From positions 558,001 through 622,000 of the forward strand of contig JAIOKI010000002.1 in NCBI GenBank assembly GCA_028335825.1: a stretch of 64,000 nt of DNA. The letters are read 5' to 3'. The notes beneath the pieces were generated by a model that saw only the letters and a list, made by a program, of their open reading frames with translations, was not told where the DNA came from and made no database searches. The first letter of the stretch is position 1. Each line of letters begins with the position of its first letter. The translations under genes and the position numbers were made by a program. This DNA is from Nosema muscidifuracis. Lineage: Eukaryota; Microsporidia; Nosematidae. Shown piece by piece: positions 55,009-63,296 of this stretch.

Positions 55009-55764
55009 ATGAATAAAATATTTGTGTCATTGAGTTTAATATCAAGAATCATCTGTGACATATCTTTAGTACATCCTATTGTATTAGATGATGAGTTTGA
55101 AGGATACAGTTTATTAAATGATAGTAAAGATGTTATTAATAAGTATCAAGATGAAGAATCTTCTATCCAAGAAAGCTTTGTAATAATTGATGAATATTCT
55201 TTATGGACATCTGATGAGTATGTAAAAGAAGAGATTAAAAGAGTTGAAGCTTATAGAGCTAGTGGGTATCTTTCTAGATTTTGGAATAACTTAGTCACTA
55301 TGTTGGATATTTTTTCGTATAAGTTTGTATGTGTTAAACAGAAATACGTTATGAACGATAAAGTAAAAGAAAAACTTATTGAAAAGATTAATAATATGCG
55401 AGAGTTCATGAAAAAAGATAGTCAATCTTCTCTATTGATTAATTATATTATTGTTTCGGTTGTATCTTCCAAACTTAAAAGTTCGTTACAAAATTTGGCA
55501 TTTGTTATTGATATGATGAATCGTGTTGATACTAAAAATACAATTTTTGAATTCATCGATAAATTGAATGTTCGTCAGTTCATTCCTAAAGAACTTTTAA
55601 AAACTAATCAGAATTTTTTAGAATATATTGATAAGAAGATTTCTTCTATAGATAAGTTTAAGTATGAGGATGCTAAATTTGAAGATTTTTTAATTGAAAT
55701 AGTTTTTCCTATTTATGATGATATTCTATCTTATTATCAGGGAGTACCCAAGGAATTATTATAA
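55009..55764 (+). CDS. Predicted secreted protein of unknown function
   Basis: A 251-residue protein with an N-terminal signal peptide (MNKIFVSLSLISRIICDIS), an acidic region (residues 27-70), then an all-helical body with alternating hydrophobic and charged residues, including SQSSLLINYIIVSVVSSKLK (about 138-157), too mixed to be a sure membrane helix. No known domain. A CCCC block sits about 10 bases before the ATG (CATACCCCAAAAAAGTATG), so translation from this start is well supported. Not visibly related to the 46-48 kb secreted family. Location in the secretory pathway or outside the cell is inferred from the signal peptide. Confidence 0.75.
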   Translation: MNKIFVSLSLISRIICDISLVHPIVLDDEFEGYSLLNDSKDVINKYQDEESSIQESFVIIDEYSLWTSDEYVKEEIKRVEAYRASGYLSRFWNNLVTMLDIFSYKFVCVKQKYVMNDKVKEKLIEKINNMREFMKKDSQSSLLINYIIVSVVSSKLKSSLQNLAFVIDMMNRVDTKNTIFEFIDKLNVRQFIPKELLKTNQNFLEYIDKKISSIDKFKYEDAKFEDFLIEIVFPIYDDILSYYQGVPKELL

Positions 55765-56101
55765 GTTCTTAATAAAATTTATTAATCGTTTACGTTATTT
55801 CTAAAAATATTTTTAGATTAATTTATTGTAAAATCCAAACAAGAATAAGTTGTTATAAATTAAGATATTTTATATGAGAATAAAATTATATAAACAAGTT
55901 TATAAATATATATTAAATAAGAAATATAAGTCTTTATCAAACAAAACATTATTTTTTGAGGATAAAGGTGGTAACAAATATGTTAATAAAATTATTTAAC
56001 ATTTTTATAAGAAATTCAAATTTTTAATCTAAATTTTTATTTATTCAAATTTAACAACTTATTTATTACTAAAATACAATTTTTTAATAAGAAATATATT
56101 T
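55765..56101. other. AT-rich spacer between convergent genes
   Basis: Nothing recognised; it separates the secreted protein gene and the Arp5 gene, tail to tail. Confidence 0.45.
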
Positions 56102-57856
56102 TTAATTTATTTTATCATCTACATAATCTTCATAAGTATAAGTAATAAATAAATCACTAAAACATGCTCCATTAAATCCATCATTTACCACATCACTTGC
56201 TTCTCGTATATTTATATTATTATTATACTTATATCTATTACACTCATACTCAATTCTTTCTTTAAGTCCTTTTATTTGACTAAATCCTCCAGTTAAAAAT
56301 ATTTCTTCCATATCTTGATAAGTACTCAAAATATTCTCAAGAATTTCTCCTAGTCCCATCTGATCACTTCCTAACAAAGAAGGTTCAAATAAAACTTCAG
56401 ATACTCTTAATAAGTCAATATTAAGTAAAGTCTTATTCATGTGTTTACCAGATACTAGATCAAGTACACTAGACATTTCTAGTATATAATTAGTATCATA
56501 CATCTTTATTATTTCTAAAAGATCATCTTTCTCTTTTATTAATTTATCATCTATTTCTGTATCTTCACATTCTTTAATCTTATTTTTATATTCTTTTTCT
56601 TCTGCTGTTAATTCTCCTGTCTTAAGAAGAAGACTAAATTCATAAGTCTTTCTATTAGTAGAATCTTTTCGACATTTATTACGTAATTCTAATTCTCTAA
56701 GGATTTGTTCGTATCTAAATTTCTTCTTATTTAAGAATGATGGCATATCATTTATCTTCTCATATTCTTCTTCATTATGTACTATAAGATTATTAAATTT
56801 TTTTAATATTTTCAAAATCTTCATATTGTATTGATAACATCTCATTTTATACATACCAGGAAATTTAGATCTTTCATCATTATTTTCTTCATCATTAACT
56901 TCGTTTTCTTCTTCTTCATTAACTTCATCTTCATTTTCATTATCAACTTGACCTTCTTCTTCATTTTCATCATCAACTTGACCTTCATCATCATTTTCAT
57001 CATCATCAACTTCACTATTTTCTTCATCAGATTCAGAATCTACAATCTTCTTCTTTTTTCTGGTCATATTCTTCAACCTTTCTATTAATCTATTTCTTCT
57101 CTGATCATTCACTACAACTTCTTTCTCTATATCCTCATTTATAGACACTGAATCATTATAATCCATATTTCTCATTCTCTCTACTATATTGAATACCTCT
57201 TTATCATAATCTATAGCACATTTAAGTTCAGGTATAAGATTTGAACAATCTTTATTACATTCTTTATATTTATATCTAATTATACTACTAAGATATGTTA
57301 ATGCATATTTTCCTCCATAATTAATTTTATAAACATCTTTTAATTTCTTGTCTCTAATTACATATACTAATGTACTACAATGTCCTAAAGATATTATTAT
57401 TCCATTATCTGATCCTTTATTATATAAATAAGAATAAATAGCATCAATTCCTACTTGTATCTTCTTAAAATGATACACTTCAAATAAAAACTTAATAAGA
57501 TCTTTTCTAGTAGGACTATATATAGTATCAGTTATAATAAGATTATTACATTCTTCTACATTTAAATATTCAAGGACTTGATCAATATTTTCTTCTAGAA
57601 CATGAAATCCTGATATCATGTCATAAGTAAATGGTGTGTATTTATTCTTACCACGGATACTTTCATATTTTAAACCTTCAACATCTTTAAAAAAACAATT
57701 CTGGAATTTTATTGATACTTTGTCACCAAGGTATCCTCCTTTAAGTTCATATGTACCATTATCTATAACAAGTGTATCTGATTTGTTGTAAGATGATCTG
57801 TGTATTTTATATTGGCTGAGTAGATTTATATTTTTTTTTGGGTTAAGATTATTCAT
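56102..57856 (-). CDS. Actin-related protein Arp5-like (INO80 complex)
   Basis: A 584-residue actin-fold protein. N-terminal actin subdomains: the VIDNGTYELKGGYLGD nucleotide-binding loop (about residues 30-45), and SLGHCSTLVYVIRDKKL plus NYGGKYALTYL for the second phosphate-binding loop. A long insertion follows: highly acidic D/E/N repeats (about 269-327) and a charged coiled coil, as in Arp5, which has a large insert that grips Ies6 and the nucleosome. The C-terminal part has SEVLFEPSLLGSDQMGLGEI, very close to Arp5 'pE~lFqPs..G.DqaGl.Ei', and EEIFLTGGFSQIKGLKERI. Arp5 acts in nucleosome sliding by INO80. Weak CCC block (GGG at 57862-57864 on the plus strand). Confidence 0.85.
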   Translation of the reverse strand: MNNLNPKKNINLLSQYKIHRSSYNKSDTLVIDNGTYELKGGYLGDKVSIKFQNCFFKDVEGLKYESIRGKNKYTPFTYDMISGFHVLEENIDQVLEYLNVEECNNLIITDTIYSPTRKDLIKFLFEVYHFKKIQVGIDAIYSYLYNKGSDNGIIISLGHCSTLVYVIRDKKLKDVYKINYGGKYALTYLSSIIRYKYKECNKDCSNLIPELKCAIDYDKEVFNIVERMRNMDYNDSVSINEDIEKEVVVNDQRRNRLIERLKNMTRKKKKIVDSESDEENSEVDDDENDDEGQVDDENEEEGQVDNENEDEVNEEEENEVNDEENNDERSKFPGMYKMRCYQYNMKILKILKKFNNLIVHNEEEYEKINDMPSFLNKKKFRYEQILRELELRNKCRKDSTNRKTYEFSLLLKTGELTAEEKEYKNKIKECEDTEIDDKLIKEKDDLLEIIKMYDTNYILEMSSVLDLVSGKHMNKTLLNIDLLRVSEVLFEPSLLGSDQMGLGEILENILSTYQDMEEIFLTGGFSQIKGLKERIEYECNRYKYNNNINIREASDVVNDGFNGACFSDLFITYTYEDYVDDKIN

Positions 57857-57954
57857 TTATGGGATAAAAAATTAATTTATAATTTGAATATAAATTTGTT
57901 TTTCTTGGGATTAAATTTCTTATTTATGCGAATAAAAAATTAATTAAATATATT

Positions 57955-58300
57955 TCTTGAAGAAGAATGAATGTCTATCTAAAATAAAACAATGAATGCT
58001 TATCTGAAGAATAAAACAATGAATGTCTATCTGAAGAATAAAACAATGAATGTCTATCTAAAATAAAACAATACAATTTTTCTTTAAAAATAAAACAATG
58101 AATCTATCTTAATATTAACAATCTCTTTCCTTAAAATAAAACAATTTTTTCTTTTTCAAAAATAAAACATTCGCTCCTTCAAAAACATTCGCATCTTCAA
58201 AAATAAAACAATATCTTCTATAAAAATAAAACATTCGCTCCTTCAAAAATAAAACAATATCTTCTATAAATTAAACATTCGCTCCTTTAAAGACATTCTC
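57955..58300. repeat. Minisatellite between Arp5-like and Ase1-like genes
   Basis: Two related unit types in tandem: ATGAATGTCTATCTGAAGAA with TAAAACA (about 27-30 bp, four copies) and ACATTCGCTCCTTCAAAAAT with AAAACAATATCTTCTAT (about 35-50 bp, three copies). Confidence 0.8.
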
Positions 58301-58340
58301 TTCTCTCAATATGTAATAACAAATATAAGTATTACACATT

Positions 58341-59636
58341 TTAATTAACACCATCCCTTCTCTTCTTATAAGGTGAGTTATATTTATTAATAAACACTGT
58401 CTTATTAACCAATCTTCCTTCTATTTCTTTATCAAGTACATTTTTATATTCTTTCCCTTCTTTATAAAATATTCCATATTTATTTGTATATTCAAATATC
58501 TTCTTATAAATTTCATCTTCTATTTTTATTAAGGTAGGATAAGCACTATTTCTAAACTTCTCTTCTTTATTAAGTTGAAAACTACTCTTAAATAATCTTC
58601 TTGGATCACTAGCTATCTTTTCAAATTCATTCATACTTTCTAATAATGAATATCTTCTATCAATTGTACTAAGAATATCTACATAAGAATCTTTTTTTAT
58701 TTCTAGTTCATTTATTCTTTTTGTCATTTCTGATATTCCTAAATCTGTCTTTTCATAATATTCTTGATCCATTCCAAATAAATTTAATAGATCAATTAAA
58801 TTTGATCTTTTAGTCTCATAAATTTCATTAATTTTTCTTATATACTCATCTTCTAATAATTTAAGATATTCTCTTAATTTATTTATATGAGTATCACTTA
58901 ATAATCTATTATCAATTATATTATCTAAATTATTTTTATTCTTTAATATTTCTTCTTTATATTGTATTTGTTTTCTTAATTCTTTAACAATTTCTTCTCT
59001 ATCATTAACCATTTTCATATATTCATTGTATTTATATTCAATCTCACTTATTTTATGATTCATACTTATATCATCTTCAATACAAAGTAATCTAATAAAT
59101 TTCTTAATATCTTTATACATTTCTAATCTTTTAGATTCTTTTTTAATTTTCTCTTCTTTAAGTAAATTATATTCACATTTTAATTTATCAAGATATTTTA
59201 TACTTATTTCCATATTACCTATAAAATATGTCTTATTATAAATATCTGTATATAATTCAGAAATTTTATTTATCCATTGATTTATCTCTGAATTAATTTC
59301 TGTTTCATGTATTTCTATTTTAAATATTTCATTTTCTAAATATTCTTTATAAATATTATAGTTAATAAAATTTGGTATAGATGGATAAGAAATAGATAAT
59401 TTATCACATTTTATATAAATTTTTTCTAATATTTTTTTACAATATTCTGTTATATTTTTCTGATCTTGAATACTTTCTTCTATAATTTTATCTATGGAAT
59501 ATAAAATTTTTAAATATTTATCTTCATAATATTTTATAGGATGTATTTTTATATTATTTAATGGTAGTAGAGTTGATAAGATATTGTGGAGATGATTTAA
59601 TTTTTCATTTATTTTTTGGAGTATTTCTGTATTCAT
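58341..59636 (-). CDS. Ase1/PRC1/MAP65-like microtubule bundling protein
   Basis: A 431-residue coiled-coil protein. Most of it (1-340) is helical rod of the spectrin-like type. The family signature lies at about residues 335-395: FEKIASDPRRLFKSSFQLNK, EEKFRN, and PTLIKIEDEIYKKIFEYTNK, matching the MAP65 microtubule-binding segment 'fe..asDpnRlf.rg..LLkEEk.Rk...~~P~le~~L~..i..WE'. The C-terminus is short and basic (YKKRRDGVN). In other fungi Ase1 crosslinks antiparallel spindle midzone microtubules. Yeast Ase1 is 885 residues, so it is about half length. CCC block before the start (59642-59644 as GGG). Confidence 0.88.
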   Translation of the reverse strand: MNTEILQKINEKLNHLHNILSTLLPLNNIKIHPIKYYEDKYLKILYSIDKIIEESIQDQKNITEYCKKILEKIYIKCDKLSISYPSIPNFINYNIYKEYLENEIFKIEIHETEINSEINQWINKISELYTDIYNKTYFIGNMEISIKYLDKLKCEYNLLKEEKIKKESKRLEMYKDIKKFIRLLCIEDDISMNHKISEIEYKYNEYMKMVNDREEIVKELRKQIQYKEEILKNKNNLDNIIDNRLLSDTHINKLREYLKLLEDEYIRKINEIYETKRSNLIDLLNLFGMDQEYYEKTDLGISEMTKRINELEIKKDSYVDILSTIDRRYSLLESMNEFEKIASDPRRLFKSSFQLNKEEKFRNSAYPTLIKIEDEIYKKIFEYTNKYGIFYKEGKEYKNVLDKEIEGRLVNKTVFINKYNSPYKKRRDGVN

Positions 59637-59689
59637 TAATATGGGTAAATAAAAATTAAAGAATAATTTTTATTTACTTTTATTCTTTT

Positions 59690-59967
59690 GATTATTTTTA
59701 TTTACTTTTATTTACTTTATTTTTATTTACTTTTTATTCTTTAATTTTTATTTATGCATTAATTTCTTTAAATAGTTTTTTAAAAATAATTTTATAATAT
59801 TTATTTTAATAGTTATAATATTTATATTAATAACTATATTATGTTATTTAATCATATTAATATATAAAATATTTATATTATTATTATAACATTTATTAAA
59901 TTATATTATAATATTTATATTAATAACTATATTATAACATTTATTAAATTATATTATAATATTTATT
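59690..59967. repeat. AT and T-rich repeats between Ase1-like and TRAPP genes
   Basis: First TTTATTTACTTTTATTCTTT-type units, then TATAATATTTATATTAATAA-type units, repeated several times and touching the stop codon of the next gene. Confidence 0.65.
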
Positions 59968-60360
59968 TTAATGATTATAATATTTATTATACATTTCTTC
60001 AACTTCTTTCTCAATTCCTTTTATTTCTCTATCATAATCAACTATTTCATAAATAAGAAGATACCTGAATAAGCTGTAAACTTCATACATAAATTTCTTA
60101 ACATTCTTCGTATGTTTATGTACATAAAAAAATTTATAATAAGAAGGGAATATTAATACACTAACTTTATAGTCTTTATAAGTATCTATACAGTTGTAGT
60201 ATGAAGAGCTTGAAGTCTTCATTATTATTTTTAAAGTGTCTATTGATCCATAACTTACCATTAGTAAGTCCATATAGAGTTTTGAATCTTGGTTAGATTC
60301 TGAAAATTTATGTTTGTAGACTAAATCATCTTTCTCATTGATGAGTATCAATAAATTCAT
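59968..60360 (-). CDS. Sedlin-family TRAPP subunit (TRAPPC2/Trs20-like)
   Basis: A 130-residue longin-fold protein, close to the usual 140-175. It starts with a hydrophobic strand (MNLLILINEKDDLVYKHKF, like 'iigp.D.PiyE~eF'), has SYGSIDTLKI (like 'aaLDivee') and the C-terminal signature VSVLIFPSYYKFFYVHK, then VKKFMYEVYSLFRYLLI, matching sedlin 'vS.fvtag..kFlllhd....~~Ik.FF.evyelYvk.~lNPfy'. TRAPP tethers transport vesicles and acts as a Rab exchange factor between ER and Golgi. CCC block immediately before the start (60363-60365 as GGG). Confidence 0.78.
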   Translation of the reverse strand: MNLLILINEKDDLVYKHKFSESNQDSKLYMDLLMVSYGSIDTLKIIMKTSSSSYYNCIDTYKDYKVSVLIFPSYYKFFYVHKHTKNVKKFMYEVYSLFRYLLIYEIVDYDREIKGIEKEVEEMYNKYYNH

Positions 60361-60361
60361 A

Positions 60362-60560
60362 AGGGATAGAAAATATATAAGTTGATATATAAATATTATA
60401 TAAAATATATAAGTTGATATATAAATATTATTAGATGAGTTAATATATAAAATATATAAGTTGATACATAAATATTATTAAATGAGTTAATATATAATAT
60501 ATAATACATTAATATATAATACACTAATATATAAAATATATTAAAATTTTACTTAAATTG
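60362..60560. repeat. AT minisatellite between TRAPP and NF-YC genes
   Basis: Units ATATAAGTTGATATATAAAT and TATTATTAGATGAGTTAATA, about 28-45 bp, four to five copies. Confidence 0.7.
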
Positions 60561-60588
60561 ATGGATTTTATTTTATTTGATCTATTTT

Positions 60589-61146
60589 TTAGATGTCTTT
60601 GTAATGTTCATCTTCTTCATCATCTTCTGTAATATTAGTCCCATTTAAGAACTCATTACTACTATTATAATCAATCACCATCTTATCAGAAGAATTCTCT
60701 TGTACATAATTATTAATTCCAGCTGGTGACTTACCTAATACTACAGGCATATGTTGATACATCTTTTCAGAACTATTTATCATTCTATCAAACGAACTAG
60801 AAAGGTCATTTCTTGGGACTATATACACTAAAAAATCAAACATTTCTGATGTCTTAACAGCTACCGATATATCATTTAATTGAAGAATTCTTCTTTTATT
60901 TTCTTCTGTATTAATCCAAGCACGTAATGTTAAATCCTCAACGAATTTCTCAGCAACAAGACTGAATATGACAGGAACTTCTGATGCGACCATTCTTACT
61001 CCTTCTTCTACTTTCATTAATCTTTTTATACGTGCTAATGGAAGGATTATATCTTTAAGATTAAGTTTATCATCATCAGCAATCTTAAAGGTACGTTGCC
61101 AGAATAATTCTATCTTTTTGTCTGGGCTTAAATTATTTTCTCGCAT
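60589..61146 (-). CDS. NF-YC/Hap5 histone-fold transcription factor
   Basis: A 185-residue subunit of the CCAAT-binding complex, which with NF-YB and NF-YA binds CCAAT boxes. Residues 34-112 are a canonical NF-YC histone fold: ILPLARIKRLMKVEEGVRMV, ASEVPVIFSLVAEKFVEDLT, LRAWINTEENKRRILQLNDI, then SEMFDFLVYIVPRND. A short N-terminal helix (IELFWQRTF) is the usual extension. The C-terminal tail is acidic. A CCC block lies about 20 bases upstream, further than in other genes (61167-61169 as GGG). DRAP1/Dpb3-like relatives are less similar. Confidence 0.95.
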   Translation of the reverse strand: MRENNLSPDKKIELFWQRTFKIADDDKLNLKDIILPLARIKRLMKVEEGVRMVASEVPVIFSLVAEKFVEDLTLRAWINTEENKRRILQLNDISVAVKTSEMFDFLVYIVPRNDLSSSFDRMINSSEKMYQHMPVVLGKSPAGINNYVQENSSDKMVIDYNSSNEFLNGTNITEDDEEDEHYKDI

Positions 61147-61867
61147 TAAAAGATTTTTTAAAAAGGGTTTTATATTTTTTTATAAAAGTGAAACAATATT
61201 GAAACTCTTTATTCAGATTAACAGTTACATAATTGATAAATAAAAAAAAATATTTTAAATTAAGAGACTATTAGGATGAAGTTTAATATATAATATATAA
61301 AATACTTATTAATGTATAAAATAATAATATATAAAGTAATATTGTATAAAATAATTGAATATATATTATTAATATATAAAAACTTATTATAAAATAATTG
61401 AATATATAATATCTTTTAAATGTATATAAAATAATTGAATATATATTATTAATATATAATAATCTTATTAATGTATAAAATATTTATTAAATGTTATTTT
61501 TTTGAGAGATTTGACATTTAAATAAAGTAGTGATTTTTTAAATTTTCTATATAAATAATGATTTTTAATCAAATATGATAAAATCATTTTATTTTTATAT
61601 TATAAAACTTTTATATTAATTATAATATCATCAAATATACATTAACTAATAATTGACCTTATAAATTAAAAATTTAACCTTATAAAAATAAATATTAAGC
61701 TATCTGACCTTAAAAATAAATTTACTTATAAAGATATATTAACTTAAATTTTTTTTAATATTTCATTTGACCTTTAATACGAAACAAATATTTAAAATAA
61801 AACTTATACGTAATCTTTTTTTTTATATTTTTTTGTAATACAACCTATTAATTAAATATTACCCCTA
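61147..61867. other. AT-rich divergent promoter region
   Basis: About 720 bases between NF-YC and the HAD gene, which point away from each other. The first half holds degenerate repeats (next entry); the rest is plain AT-rich. Confidence 0.5.
61275..61500. repeat. AT minisatellite upstream of HAD gene
   Basis: Units TATATAAAATAATTGAATAT and ATTATTAATATATAAAAACTT, about 45 bp, roughly five imperfect copies. Confidence 0.7.
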
Positions 61868-62554
61868 ATGAAGACAATCCAATTATTAGATAAAATATCT
61901 ACTGCAGATTATGATAATGAAGATAAATTTATTGTTTTTGATATTGATGATACTCTTTATAAAGAGAACCATGATCTAGTTACGCACAGAAGAAAAGCAG
62001 CATACGATTTGTTTAACAAAGAACTTGACATATCTTTTGATAAATTCTTTGAGTTAAGTGGGGTGTACACAAAAAAATATGGAACTAATTATAAGGGATT
62101 TCTTTCAAATAACAATCTAACTAACGATCTTGTAAATAAAATTGATGATATATGTGGTAACTTAAAACCTTATTTTACAGATACTTCTAAATCAGTTAAA
62201 ATGTTAGAGAAGATTCCTATAAGAATATTTTGCTTCTCTAATTGTAATAAGAAACAATCTGAATATATGCTTACTACACTAGGTCTTGATAAATATGTTG
62301 ATACACTCTTTGTACCTTCATATAAAGCTAATTCAGAAATTATTTGTAAACCAATGCCAGAATCTTTTGATATTGTCAATAAGATAATTAACAAGAAAGG
62401 TAACAAGAAGATTCTATTTTTTGATGATAATATCAAAAATGTGAATGGAGCTAATAAAGCAGGATGGATTGGAATTCATGTGGATGATGCAGATAAAATA
62501 AGTGAGATTGTTAATAAAGAAATGAAAGAACATTTTAACATTGAATTAAAATAA
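61868..62554 (+). CDS. Sdt1/Phm8-like pyrimidine 5'-nucleotidase (HAD family)
   Basis: A 228-residue HAD phosphatase. Motif I is FDIDDTLY (nucleophile D25, acid/base D27). The helical cap (about 35-95) has HRRKAAYDLF and a KYGTNYKGFL segment as in Sdt1/Phm8 ('y..~YG.tl.GL'). Motif II: IFCFSNCNKKQ (Ser120 region). Motif III lysine in CKPMPESFD. Motif IV: ILFFDDNIKNVNGANKAGW, as in 'fvDD~~~Ni~~ak~~Gw'. The yeast homologs remove phosphate from UMP, CMP or AMP and are linked to nucleotide salvage. Start supported by CCCC at 61862-61865, two bases before ATG. Confidence 0.88.
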   Translation: MKTIQLLDKISTADYDNEDKFIVFDIDDTLYKENHDLVTHRRKAAYDLFNKELDISFDKFFELSGVYTKKYGTNYKGFLSNNNLTNDLVNKIDDICGNLKPYFTDTSKSVKMLEKIPIRIFCFSNCNKKQSEYMLTTLGLDKYVDTLFVPSYKANSEIICKPMPESFDIVNKIINKKGNKKILFFDDNIKNVNGANKAGWIGIHVDDADKISEIVNKEMKEHFNIELK

Positions 62555-63035
62555 AACGGAATATTTTATTAAAAAATATATTTATAATTCAAAATATTCA
62601 ATTTTTAAAGAATCATCTACAGCTTGGATTAATTGTTTTAGTAAAATAAATTAATATTTTAAATTCTGGTATATAATAAATATAAATTTGGAGTTTATTA
62701 TTTCATTGCCTTGTTAATTGTATGAGTCTAAATTTCTTTATCTGCTTATTATTTTTAATTCTTCAGAGATCTTTATCTTATTTTTTTGTAATTTACTAAC
62801 TTATTTATATTTATTAAGATTGAATCTGTACTTTCAAAATATATTTAATTCTTAAAGTATTGTTATTTAAGAGTACTGTTTTTTTCAATATATCAACACG
62901 TATATTTCCGTCATTTAAAAATGTAATACTTCAATGATTAAAATTTGATATTCTAACTGTATATAATAGTTTGGGATTTTAATTTAAGAAATGTATTATC
63001 CTATGATAAGTCTTTTGAGGGTTAGGGGGTTTTAT
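62555..63035. other. AT-rich spacer
   Basis: Nothing recognised apart from one GAGGGTTAGGGGGTT run at 63017-63031; it lies far from any supported start codon. Confidence 0.45.
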
Positions 63036-63296
63036 TTATAGATAATATTTTAATTTAGTAAATATTTCTTATTTTATATATTTAATTAAAGTTTATATTC
63101 AAAGACTAAATTATTTAATTTAATAAATACTTCTTATTTTACTTTATTTAATTGAAGCTTAGATTCACAGAATAATTTATGATAATATTTTAATTTAAAA
63201 AATACTTCTTATTATACTTATTTAATAAAAATTTATATTTAAAGACTAAATTATTTAATTTAATAAATACTTCTTATTTAATTTAAATATTTTTAT
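63036..63296. repeat. 65-bp minisatellite after PGK gene
   Basis: Four imperfect units of about 60-65 bp with TTTAATTTAATAAATACTTC, TTATTT..., and AAAGACTAAATTATTTAATT, directly downstream of the phosphoglycerate kinase stop codon. Confidence 0.8.

Noticed and set aside
56831-57088. Frames of 61 and 85 codons overlapping the Arp5-like gene
   Set aside because: Shadow frames of the acidic repeat: repeats of GAT/GAA units stay open in several frames.
62170-62436. 88-codon minus-strand frame inside the HAD phosphatase gene
   Set aside because: Opposite a gene with all HAD motifs; no independent support.
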